From NCBI GenBank assembly GCA_037200685.1, contig JBBCIG010000012.1, forward strand, positions 1 through 64,000: a stretch of DNA of 64,000 nucleotides, given 5' to 3'. The notes under the pieces are model-generated. The model was not told where the DNA came from. It searched no databases and saw only the letters and a program-made list of their open reading frames with translations. This stretch comes from JAJKIP01 sp037200685. Its GTDB lineage: Bacteria; Bacteroidota; Bacteroidia; Chitinophagales; Chitinophagaceae. Below are positions 55,806 to 63,625 of this stretch, one piece after another. Each line of letters starts with the position of its first letter. Within the stretch, counting starts at the first letter, position 1. The position numbers were made by a program, and so were the translations under genes.

Positions 55806-56261
55806 ATGGAATGGGTGCTAAAAAAATTCGACGATCTCAGTCCAAAAGAACTCTACGCCATTCTTCGCCTGAGAAGTGAAGTGTTCGTGGTGGAACAAGA
55901 TTGTGTTTTTTTAGACATGGATAATAAAGATCAGCTCTGTTACCATTTTATGGCATGGCAAAATGATTCATTAGTTGGTTATACAAGATTAGTTCCTCCT
56001 GCCGTTTCGTACGATCTTCCTTCTATTGGCCGGGTAGTTACATCGCCATCGGCACGCAATACCGGCATTGGCAAATTGCTGATAGAAAAAAGCATAGAAG
56101 AATTATCAAATTTATTTGGACAAACTTCTATTCGCATTGGCGCACAACTATATTTAAAAAAATTCTACGAGTCGTTTGGCTTTATACAATCTAGCGATAT
56201 TTATGATGAAGATGGAATAGATCATCTTGAGATGACACTTACTCGTAAATCCACTAAGTAG
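55806..56261 (+). CDS. GNAT-family N-acetyltransferase (ElaA-like)
   Basis: 151 residues. ElaA-type acetyltransferase with LRSEVFVVEQ near the N-terminus, the acetyl-CoA loop in IGRVVTSPSARNTGIGKLLI and AQLYLKKFYESFGF. The start is the ATG giving MEWVLKKF; a TTG nine bases upstream would add MLF. The acceptor is unknown. Confidence 0.9.
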   Translation: MEWVLKKFDDLSPKELYAILRLRSEVFVVEQDCVFLDMDNKDQLCYHFMAWQNDSLVGYTRLVPPAVSYDLPSIGRVVTSPSARNTGIGKLLIEKSIEELSNLFGQTSIRIGAQLYLKKFYESFGFIQSSDIYDEDGIDHLEMTLTRKSTK

Positions 56262-56367
56262 AACGCCTTTTTTTTCTTTTAAATAAGAAAAACACAGCCC
56301 CTCATCTTGCATACCCTTCTTTGTTTATCTATTTTGGCATCGAAACCAATAGAGAAACGAAAATCTG

Positions 56368-57339
56368 ATGTCTATGAAGCGAGTTGTACCCTTAGTAAGG
56401 GCATTCATATTATGTATGCTTATTACCACCTTTTCTACACGAACTTTTTCACAATCCATTATTTCCGGCAACGGTAAATATGAAGTCGGCGTCGGCTTTG
56501 GCCCCATGTTCTTTTTGGGCGACCTTGGCGGAAGCGCTGGCATTGGAAGGCCATTTGTAAAAGACCTGGACTTTTCATTAACCAAACTTTCCAAAAATTT
56601 ATTTGTAAGCTATTATCCCGCAGAGTGGATTGGCTTTCGTCTTGCTTTCAGTCACGGCGTATTGGAAGGCAGTGATGCAGAAGCTCCTAATAAAGGTGGC
56701 GCTGAAGTAGACCGCCTCGAACGTAACCTCAGCTTTAAGTCTTCTATATTGGAAGCATATGTAGCCGCTGAAATTTACCCAACTGTTTTCTTTGAAAATT
56801 ATGATGGCCTGCTTCATAAATTCCGTCCTTACGGTATTATTGGAATTGGTGTTTATAAATTCAATCCGAAAGCGAAAGATGCGGATGGCAAATGGGTGGC
56901 ATTACAACCATTGCGTTTGGAAGGCCAGGGAATGGCGGAATATCCCGACAGGAAAGAATACAAACTTGTTCAAAAAGAAATCCCAATGGGATTTGGTTTT
57001 AAATATTTTCTGAAAGACAACATGTATGTAGGCATGGAAGTGGTACATCGCAAATTATTCACGGACTACGTAGATGATGTGAGCACAGGCTATATCGACA
57101 ACAACCTTTTCGCGAATTACCTGCCTACGGTTGAAGATGTAACCAGGGCTAATAATTTATTTTATCGCGGCACTTATACATCCGCTGTAAGTAACCCAGG
57201 TAACATCCAAACGTTTCAACGTGGCGACCCGACTGAGAACGATGCTTTTTTCTCTACCATTTTAAAAATTGGCTGGAGATTAAATACCGGGGAGGCCGGC
57301 AGAATAAAAAAACAATTGAGATGCCCTGTATTTTATTAA
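56368..57339 (+). CDS. Outer-membrane beta-barrel protein
   Basis: 323 residues with a signal peptide ending near FSQS, then alternating aromatic-rich strands (YEVGVGFGPMFFLGDLGG, FRPYGIIGIGVYKFNP, MGFGFKYFLKDNMYVGME) and a C-terminal strand in ILKIGWRLN. This is the DUF6089/OmpA-like porin-family pattern of Bacteroidota. The start could also be at the second Met (56374). Confidence 0.85.
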   Translation: MSMKRVVPLVRAFILCMLITTFSTRTFSQSIISGNGKYEVGVGFGPMFFLGDLGGSAGIGRPFVKDLDFSLTKLSKNLFVSYYPAEWIGFRLAFSHGVLEGSDAEAPNKGGAEVDRLERNLSFKSSILEAYVAAEIYPTVFFENYDGLLHKFRPYGIIGIGVYKFNPKAKDADGKWVALQPLRLEGQGMAEYPDRKEYKLVQKEIPMGFGFKYFLKDNMYVGMEVVHRKLFTDYVDDVSTGYIDNNLFANYLPTVEDVTRANNLFYRGTYTSAVSNPGNIQTFQRGDPTENDAFFSTILKIGWRLNTGEAGRIKKQLRCPVFY

Positions 57340-57385
57340 TCAAATAAAGTACAAGACATTTATAAATAAACATCCGTACCTAATT

Positions 57386-57751
57386 ATGAAACTGAAATGT
57401 ACATTACCAGTTAAGTGCATCTTATTTTGCCTGCTCGCGGTACAATCGTACCCATCAATGGCAGGTGAAAAAGATCCGGCCGGCAAAGCCCGCACTACCG
57501 TTACTTCCCGAAATAATCATGCAGTAAGAATTTATCCTGACCCTGTCAGAAGGATGATGCATGTAGCCGCCAAAGACAATGGCAAAGACATTGAGTTCTT
57601 CGTATTTGATGTGCAGGGCACATTAATGAGGCACTTTAAAATAGCAAGTGGCGAAAGAGAAAAAATAACCGGCCTCGAAAGAGGAAAGTATATCTATAAC
57701 GTTTTCTCCGGCGACGAAGAAACCGCTGCCGGTGAATTTGAAATACGCTAA
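57386..57751 (+). CDS. Secreted protein consisting mainly of a T9SS type A-like domain
   Basis: 121 residues: signal peptide (LFCLLAVQSYPSMAG), a short linker, and a C-terminal domain starting at AVRIYPDPVRRMMHVAAKDN and ending GKYIYNVFSGDEETAAGEFEIR-like strands. It has the fold pattern and YPDPV motif of type IX sorting domains but no cargo. It may be a truncated cargo protein or a bare domain with its own role. Follows the barrel gene by 46 bp. Confidence 0.65.
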   Translation: MKLKCTLPVKCILFCLLAVQSYPSMAGEKDPAGKARTTVTSRNNHAVRIYPDPVRRMMHVAAKDNGKDIEFFVFDVQGTLMRHFKIASGEREKITGLERGKYIYNVFSGDEETAAGEFEIR

Positions 57752-57780
57752 AAAGTTCTTTACATATAATTAAACTCTGT

Positions 57781-57905
57781 TCCAATAAGCGGCAGAGGGC
57801 TTAATAAAATCTGATACCCTGGTTGATCAAACCTGATCCGTTCTCTATTGGTACTCTCATTTAGTATAAATTTTATTGAACACCTTCTGCCAACGCTTAT
57901 TGGAC
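57781..57905. repeat. Long imperfect inverted repeat
   Basis: The left arm TTCCAATAAGCGGCAGAG (57781-57811 in full) is matched by the complement of the right arm (57871-57905, ending CCAACGCTTATTGGA) over about 30 bp with a few mismatches and small bulges; the loop is about 60 bases. Noncoding. Confidence 0.7.
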
Positions 57906-57945
57906 TTTTTAAAAAGAGTTCTTTTAATTGACGATAACTAAAAAC

Positions 57946-58065
57946 CCGTAAGGCAGGAAAATTTTTAAAATCCCTATCCGGATGAAAAACCAGGAGACTG
58001 GCCCCTGAAAAAAGATTTTATTGATCACTTCCTGCCAGTTCTACGGGCTTTCTTCTTTTCACTTC
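57946..58065 (+). ncRNA. Candidate structured RNA closed by a 14-bp stem
   Basis: CCCGTAAGGCAGGAA (57946-57960) pairs with TTCCTGCCAGTTCTACGGG (58030-58048) around a bulge. Inside there is a second hairpin CCAG-GAGA-CTGG (57991-58002) with a GNRA-type loop. A pyrimidine-rich, thymine-rich tract follows (58049-58080). It could be a small RNA or a regulatory leader with terminator-like 3' end. I do not recognise an Rfam family. Confidence 0.45.
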
Positions 58066-58200
58066 TTCTCCTTTTCATTCCCTTTCCCCTCTTAGTAATT
58101 CTTTCAGAATATTACTTTTTTGTTTTTTCGAAAACTATCTTATTTTAGGTTCATCATTCCTTCCCCTGTTAATTCACAAATCCGTTTATTACCTGGCCCC

Positions 58201-58240
58201 GGGGCGCATGCCGAAAAGCCAAATGAGTAGGCACAGTTAA
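58201..58240 (+). promoter_or_regulatory. Conserved 40-nt leader motif, copy A
   Basis: GGGGCGCATGCCGAAAAGCC followed by AAATGAGTAGGCACAGTTAA. It is identical to copy B at 59021-59060 at about 35 of 40 positions, and lies 18 bases before the Yip1-like ATG. GCC...GGC pairing is possible around the AAAAGCCAAATGAGTA loop. Probably a cis-regulatory RNA element; the class is unidentified. Confidence 0.7.
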
Positions 58241-58258
58241 AAAACCAACTAATTCGTA

Positions 58259-58927
58259 ATGGCTCAACAACCAGTTCCTCCAGTTCCGCCGCCACCACCG
58301 CCACCCGTTGTCCGTAAAGGCATCAGTATAGTCGACAGGGCGAAAAATATTCTCATCACACCCAAAAGCGAATGGTTAGTCGTAGACAGGGAACCCTACA
58401 GCCCCAGCACCATCCTGACTTCTTATGTATTACCCATGATGGTGATAGGCGTTGCCGCCACTTTCATCGGGCAGGGACTTATCGGCAGGAACCTTGGCCC
58501 CTTACTCGGGTCTACCGCAAGCGTAAAAGCAGGTCTTATCGGCGCCCTTTTGTATGTGATCCTGTCGGTTATTACTGTATATATCGTAGCCGCTACTATT
58601 GATGTACTGTCCGAATCTTTCGGTTCACAAAAGAATTGGAAAAAATCATTCGAACTGGCCGCTTATTCATTAACGGCTTCTTATATAGGCGCTATTTTCC
58701 TGTTGTTCCCCGCTTTAAATATCATCGTCATTCTTTGCACGGTATACTCTATTTACCCGCTTTATACAGGTATTGCACCAATGAAAAAAACGCCGGTAGA
58801 TAAGCAGGTAGCTTACCTTGCCGTGATTATATTAATAACGATCGTTGCGACTATACTCGTAGGACTGATACAAACTGAAATAATTAAATCCATAAACAGG
58901 CCGCGGGGATTGACCCTTGGTATTTAA
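58259..58927 (+). CDS. Yip1-family membrane protein with N-terminal polyproline tract
   Basis: 222 residues. An N-terminal tract of 16 residues is almost all proline (VPPVPPPPPPP), followed by a Yip1-domain-like region with five hydrophobic helices (starting near ILTSYVLPMMVIGVAATFIG). Bacterial Yip1 proteins are poorly understood. The ATG follows copy A of the leader motif. The proline run needs EF-P for efficient translation. Neighbouring membrane proteins carry polyproline at the opposite end. Confidence 0.8.
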   Translation: MAQQPVPPVPPPPPPPVVRKGISIVDRAKNILITPKSEWLVVDREPYSPSTILTSYVLPMMVIGVAATFIGQGLIGRNLGPLLGSTASVKAGLIGALLYVILSVITVYIVAATIDVLSESFGSQKNWKKSFELAAYSLTASYIGAIFLLFPALNIIVILCTVYSIYPLYTGIAPMKKTPVDKQVAYLAVIILITIVATILVGLIQTEIIKSINRPRGLTLGI

Positions 58928-59020
58928 AAGTATATTTAATGGAGTACTAAAAATTAAGTATTTCCAAAGCCAATTTATCATCCTACCCTTGTTACTTTTA
59001 CTAAACCCTTAAAGATTTTG

Positions 59021-59060
59021 GGGGCGAATGCCGAAAAGCCAAATGAGTAGGCCCAACTAA
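59021..59060 (+). promoter_or_regulatory. Conserved 40-nt leader motif, copy B
   Basis: GGGGCGAATGCCGAAAAGCC followed by AAATGAGTAGGCCCAACTAA, 15 bases before the ATG at 59076. The conservation against copy A is far stronger than in the flanking noncoding DNA. Confidence 0.7.
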
Positions 59061-59075
59061 AACAAACATTGTATC

Positions 59076-59594
59076 ATGGAAAATGTAAACGTCCACAAGC
59101 AAAAACTAATTACAATTATCATTGGCGCCGTTGGCTTGATATTTTTGTTTCTTCCCTGGCAGAAAGTAACAGCACAGGGTTTTGAAGCTACCTCCTACAT
59201 GGGTTTTAAAATATGGGGCGGAATTATTTGTGGTATTGCCATTGCGGCTGTTATCGCCAGTTGCTTACTTGTTGGCGATAAGATAAAGCCTTTTGACAAA
59301 CAAGGAAAAATAATTGCTATTGTATGCTTCGCAGTAATGTTATTGATGACAATTATTGTTTTAGTAGCATCAGGTGGCACTCAGCAGATGCAAACAAATC
59401 TTGGATATCTGGTAGAAGTGAAAAAATCGGTTGGCATTGGCGCATGGCTGTCAATGTTTTTGCAGATAGGTGGTTTAGCATGGGTATCAGGTATTTTGGA
59501 TCAGCTTATTAACAAAGCAGGTACGATGTCGACATCATCTTCTTCTGCGCCTCCACCGCCACCACCACCTCCGCCGCCCCCACCCGCTCATTAA
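59076..59594 (+). CDS. Four-helix membrane protein with C-terminal polyproline tail
   Basis: 172 residues with four transmembrane helices (IIIGAVGLIFLFLPW, GGIICGIAIAAVIASCLL, IIAIVCFAVMLLMTIIVLV, AWLSMFLQIGGLAWVSG) and a C-terminal tail of about a dozen prolines after a serine run (STSSSSAPPPPP). Paralogous to the 59897 product. No family I can name securely. A strong terminator follows at 59622. Confidence 0.75.
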   Translation: MENVNVHKQKLITIIIGAVGLIFLFLPWQKVTAQGFEATSYMGFKIWGGIICGIAIAAVIASCLLVGDKIKPFDKQGKIIAIVCFAVMLLMTIIVLVASGGTQQMQTNLGYLVEVKKSVGIGAWLSMFLQIGGLAWVSGILDQLINKAGTMSTSSSSAPPPPPPPPPPPPAH

Positions 59595-59621
59595 TCAACT
59601 AATTTTATTTAAAACATATTG

Positions 59622-59650
59622 CCCCGGTCTATCCGGGGTTTTTATTTTAT
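59622..59650 (+). terminator. Intrinsic terminator
   Basis: CCCCGG, 5-base loop, CCGGGG, then TTTTTATTTTAT, 28 bp after the 59076 gene. Confidence 0.9.
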
Positions 59651-59667
59651 CTGAATAATTTTATTTA

Positions 59668-59741
59668 CCCAGCTTCAGTGCTACTATGATCGCCTGTTGC
59701 GTCGCACTCTTCATCGTCCCGTAATTCTATTCAGCAATTGG
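59668..59741. repeat. R1 dispersed repeat, copy 9 (short form)
   Basis: CCCAGCTTCAGTGCTACTAT, GATCGCCTGTTGCGTCGCAC, TCTTCATCGTCCCGTAATTC, TATTCAGCAATT, nearly identical to copy 7. Confidence 0.85.
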
Positions 59742-59896
59742 GCAGCATCTGATGTATTAGCAACTTCCCGCCAGGCGAACAAACTATGAACTATAAACCA
59801 TAAACTATGAACTGCCCGCTTCCTAGCATACATAAAATTGAGTATTCCCCCCTCCTCCAAATAGTAATACCATTGCATCACCACAACTCTTTTTAA

Positions 59897-60385
59897 ATGG
59901 ACAAAACTTTTCACCCCGTCAAAGTTTACGCCTGCATATTCGCAGCCCTCACTTCATCCTCCATGCTGCTGACATGGACAAAACTGGAACAACAAGGAAT
60001 TGGATGGGCAGCCGAAAAAACAAATAACGGTTATAACGATTGGGGTTTCCTGGCCTTGTTTGGATTTATTGGTGTATTCGCCGCTGTATTAATGGGCAAA
60101 AAATTGAATCCGTTCAACCAGGTTACAAAAGTAATAGCGATGGGATCTTTCGGTCTCATTGCGTTGGGAGCTATCGTTACCGCTACGCAGGGAGGAACGG
60201 ATAATACAACTGGTGTCACCACCAAAATAGGAATCGGTGTATGGATAGCGATTTTCGATGCGATAGCAGGTCTTCTTTTCGTATCGGGAGTTGTAAAGCC
60301 ACCGGTTAAAAAAGAAATTGCCCTAAACCCGTCACAACATTTACCACCATCACCGCCGCCGCCGCCTCTTCCACCTAAGTCATGA
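59897..60385 (+). CDS. Paralogous four-helix membrane protein with C-terminal polyproline tail
   Basis: 162 residues. The helix pattern and the KKLNPFNQVTKVIAMGSFG loop align with KIKPFDKQGKIIAIVCFA of the 59076 product, and the C-terminus is again proline-rich (LPPSPPPPPLPPKS). It lacks the leader motif: an R1 copy and simple AACTATGAACT-type repeats occupy its upstream region. Confidence 0.75.
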   Translation: MDKTFHPVKVYACIFAALTSSSMLLTWTKLEQQGIGWAAEKTNNGYNDWGFLALFGFIGVFAAVLMGKKLNPFNQVTKVIAMGSFGLIALGAIVTATQGGTDNTTGVTTKIGIGVWIAIFDAIAGLLFVSGVVKPPVKKEIALNPSQHLPPSPPPPPLPPKS

Positions 60386-60433
60386 ATTTTCCACTTTCCT
60401 AACCAACGAATCTCTGTGTCGCAGACTTAAACC

Positions 60434-63400
60434 CTAGTCAGGTTTTCTTGCATATTGATTCGGTTTACCTGGTGTAGGTACATCACTGGCAACCGGCTCA
60501 CCATTGCTATGGGTCTTTGTCAAAGCAGCACTGAGGTTTATGCCACTGCCAGACACTTGTTCATCTGCAGTATGTGTATTTTTAAGTGGTGTTGAAATGA
60601 TAATCGAGTCACTTGAATTATTCGCTGCATTGCCAAAACGGCGGCGTGCTATAATAGAACCTATTACCGCTGATTCAAAATTTGCCCCGCTACCAATGGT
60701 GATGGTTTGTCCGGCAGCAAACCCAGTTGCACTGCGAACAGGGACGATTGTTGTGCCTGCGTTGCTGGCAGCACTTGTTGCAGTGGCCCCTGCTGTACCG
60801 ACATTTGTAATAACGATTGTTTCACTATTAGCACCTGCACCAATGGTGATCCGCTGGCCTGCCGCAAAATCTGCTACACTTCCTACTTTAATATTATTAG
60901 AACCTGCTGCTGATGCAGCAGCAAGGGTAATTGCATTTTGCGAAACAAAATCAGTGCAATTAATATCCTTATCAAATCCATCAGGGAAGCGTCCATAACT
61001 TTTATTAGTCTGATCGTTTGAAGAAGCAGGTCGCTGAAAACCCCGGGGTAAAGGCACCACTACAATGCAGCCACCCTGGGTTTGTTCACCTTCCAGCGTA
61101 GCTATTTCAGGACTGGTGATGGGGCCATTGGCGCTTGAATTGCTCTGCCTGGATCCATACACCATGCCATCAACCAATGCTATATTCTTTGCATCCATTA
61201 ATGCAAGTGATCCGGCGCTTACAGAAAGAGGAATTCCATACCATTGATCGGGTCGCTGTGATCCCTGGTAACCAGTACTTGTATTTTGTGTATTGATTAC
61301 AGGTGCACCAGTCTCATGTTTCTTAGCCAGTTCCCCTTCGATTGTAATGCCGCTGCCAAGTGCCTGTACGGCATCCCCACTTTTATGTACAAAACGGGTA
61401 GCCGGCGAAAAGCTGATGCCGGTACCAGGGTCTGATACATCCACTCCTTGCATGTGATCGAATTTAATGGAAGCTGTTAGTTCCACCTCGCCGCCCGGTC
61501 CGAAATTATCACCACGGGGAGGAGCTGTATAAATAGTACCAATTCGTTTAATCTTCACTACTTCTTTTTTCGCACCCGTGCTTATAGTTAATACATCTCC
61601 GACGGTCATGTTTGAATTGTCAGCAACCTTAATGGTATTATCGCCGGCTTTTGCTGCCACTGCCAGGTTTGTTTGCGTGGCTGCTTTGCCTGCAGTAGTA
61701 ACGATAGCCACTTCATATTTACCACCTATATCTATTCCGATCTTTTGTCCTATGGTAAACCCGGTAGCATTAGTGACCGGGATATTTGTAGCACCGGCAG
61801 GAATACTAAGCCACGGCCCTGTAGAAACAGGAATAAACAATGTTGTCATTGGCGAAGCAGGTGTTCCTATGCGAGTTATTTTTTTCAACTCACCGTCAAT
61901 ATTAACCTGGTGACCAACTTCAAAACCAGCAGTGCTTCTCACATTGATAAAAGTATCACCTGCATTTGCAGGAGCGACTAATCCTGAACCCGCAAGACCG
62001 AACAAATAAAAACCGTTCGGGGCCAATTTTGTATTAGCAGAAATCTTTGCCAGCTTTACAGATGTCCATCCCCCTGGAGTGCTGATGAGAGTATAATCTG
62101 AAATATCTATTTCGCCGGCGGATGCGTTGTACAATTCAATGAACTGGTTGGTCGGGTTATTCCCGGTATTGAAACGGACTTCATTGATTTTAACAGGGGA
62201 AACATTTCTTATTCGTTGCGTAGCTACATCAGTTTGTTTTTTCGCGGATGTTGCATTTATCCATTCCACTTTACCATTTAAAAAACCAGCATCGGTGATT
62301 GCCGGCGCACCTACTTTAAAAGTAGCGCTGACACTGGCATGAGGTGCAATGGATGCTGTAAATGTTTTTGAAGTACCAGCAGAACCCTGAACTTGCACTG
62401 TCCATCCCGGCCGTGTGGTAATACTTAATTTAACATCAGTGACCGGCATGCCGGTAGTATTTGTAAATGTCAGCGTAACATCCTGCGCCGATTTTGGAGT
62501 GAATGTGGTAAGCCGTGAAAGACTTAATCGTTGCACATCATACTTCGCCGCAGCTATATTTACCTGTACCGCATCGGTTGTCACTTCTGATGGAAACCCG
62601 GTTGTCATTATCCCTTCGTAAAAAGTACCGGCCGAACCGTTTCCGTTATCACCACCGTTGCCCAGGAGAATACCACCCTTCTTACTCATCGGATAATAAG
62701 CGGCGCTGTTTGGCGTGCCGGGACGAACACCACTATAGTAAGTCGTTAACTTACCTTCTTGTGCATTGCCACCACGCAAGTCCCACTTATTGCCTCCTCC
62801 CCCATCAACAAAAGCACTTACAAACCGCCATGAATCAATAACAGGCACATCATTTTTCTTTGCATTAAATCCGGAAAACAGGCCAGCTTCCATATCAGCC
62901 ATGATCCAGGGACCGGAACCATTGCCGCTGCCCCACGCAGTAGCCGTACCGAAATAGGTAGTTTCCATAGTCCCCGTACCAACCGCACGGCTATTAGTCG
63001 ACGAATTGCCATAGTCAAAGCAGCAGCCACTATCGAAGTGCTTTCCATTAACGACATAATAGATGCCTTCGGGTTCATCATTGATCGCAATACCAGTAGC
63101 ATTGTTATTGCGCAATCCCATACCCGGCATTATATAAACACCATAAACTTTATGACCATTGAGTGTTACCGGGGCCATGTCAGCAATCGGCAGTGTATTA
63201 AATTCTCCTTTGGCCGGGCCTTTGAATGTTCCCGGCGGTGCTTGCATAAGATGGTTTCCATTACCCGACTGGTCATAGATTTTAGTGATCCATCCAATCG
63301 TGTTGGCGCAAAAAACATCTTGCGCAGCCGCATCAGCATATCCGCCCGGGTCGTCTTTACCTGGCTGCACTACCCCGATGTCTAACGTTTTTCCGTCTGA

Positions 63401-63625
63401 CTGGCGCATAACCTGGTAGAGCGGACCATTGTAAGATGCAGATAATGCACGGGTGGTGCTATGAGCTGCAACGCATGGGTAACCTGCCGCCGCATAGATG
63501 TCACATGGACCTTTCGGCCTGGGCGGAATAATATTGTTTCCTGCTACTGCCATCGGCATCATCAGTATAGCAATCGGCAATAACGATAATGTAAGCCTGG
63601 CCATAAAAAGATTTTTCTTTTTCAT
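60434..63625 (-). CDS. GH54 alpha-L-arabinofuranosidase-like secreted multidomain protein
   Basis: 1063 residues with a signal peptide. Residues about 38-370 are a GH54 catalytic domain: CDIYAAAGYPCVAAHSTTRA (disulfide Cys41-Cys51), the vicinal Cys201-Cys202 (SGCCFDYG), nucleophile Glu246 in IMADMEAGLF and acid/base Asp326 in GNGGDNGNG. The fungal CBM42 is absent. Instead come an NEW3/NPCBM-associated-like domain (about 380-475), a lamin-tail-like domain (KINEVRFNTG... QFIELYN, about 480-550) and five repeats of an AGxxxIxVxxxxGFxxGQxIxIG unit. It should release arabinose from plant arabinan or arabinoxylan outside the cell. No sorting domain is seen. Confidence 0.88.
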   Translation of the reverse strand: MKKKNLFMARLTLSLLPIAILMMPMAVAGNNIIPPRPKGPCDIYAAAGYPCVAAHSTTRALSASYNGPLYQVMRQSDGKTLDIGVVQPGKDDPGGYADAAAQDVFCANTIGWITKIYDQSGNGNHLMQAPPGTFKGPAKGEFNTLPIADMAPVTLNGHKVYGVYIMPGMGLRNNNATGIAINDEPEGIYYVVNGKHFDSGCCFDYGNSSTNSRAVGTGTMETTYFGTATAWGSGNGSGPWIMADMEAGLFSGFNAKKNDVPVIDSWRFVSAFVDGGGGNKWDLRGGNAQEGKLTTYYSGVRPGTPNSAAYYPMSKKGGILLGNGGDNGNGSAGTFYEGIMTTGFPSEVTTDAVQVNIAAAKYDVQRLSLSRLTTFTPKSAQDVTLTFTNTTGMPVTDVKLSITTRPGWTVQVQGSAGTSKTFTASIAPHASVSATFKVGAPAITDAGFLNGKVEWINATSAKKQTDVATQRIRNVSPVKINEVRFNTGNNPTNQFIELYNASAGEIDISDYTLISTPGGWTSVKLAKISANTKLAPNGFYLFGLAGSGLVAPANAGDTFINVRSTAGFEVGHQVNIDGELKKITRIGTPASPMTTLFIPVSTGPWLSIPAGATNIPVTNATGFTIGQKIGIDIGGKYEVAIVTTAGKAATQTNLAVAAKAGDNTIKVADNSNMTVGDVLTISTGAKKEVVKIKRIGTIYTAPPRGDNFGPGGEVELTASIKFDHMQGVDVSDPGTGISFSPATRFVHKSGDAVQALGSGITIEGELAKKHETGAPVINTQNTSTGYQGSQRPDQWYGIPLSVSAGSLALMDAKNIALVDGMVYGSRQSNSSANGPITSPEIATLEGEQTQGGCIVVVPLPRGFQRPASSNDQTNKSYGRFPDGFDKDINCTDFVSQNAITLAAASAAGSNNIKVGSVADFAAGQRITIGAGANSETIVITNVGTAGATATSAASNAGTTIVPVRSATGFAAGQTITIGSGANFESAVIGSIIARRRFGNAANNSSDSIIISTPLKNTHTADEQVSGSGINLSAALTKTHSNGEPVASDVPTPGKPNQYARKPD

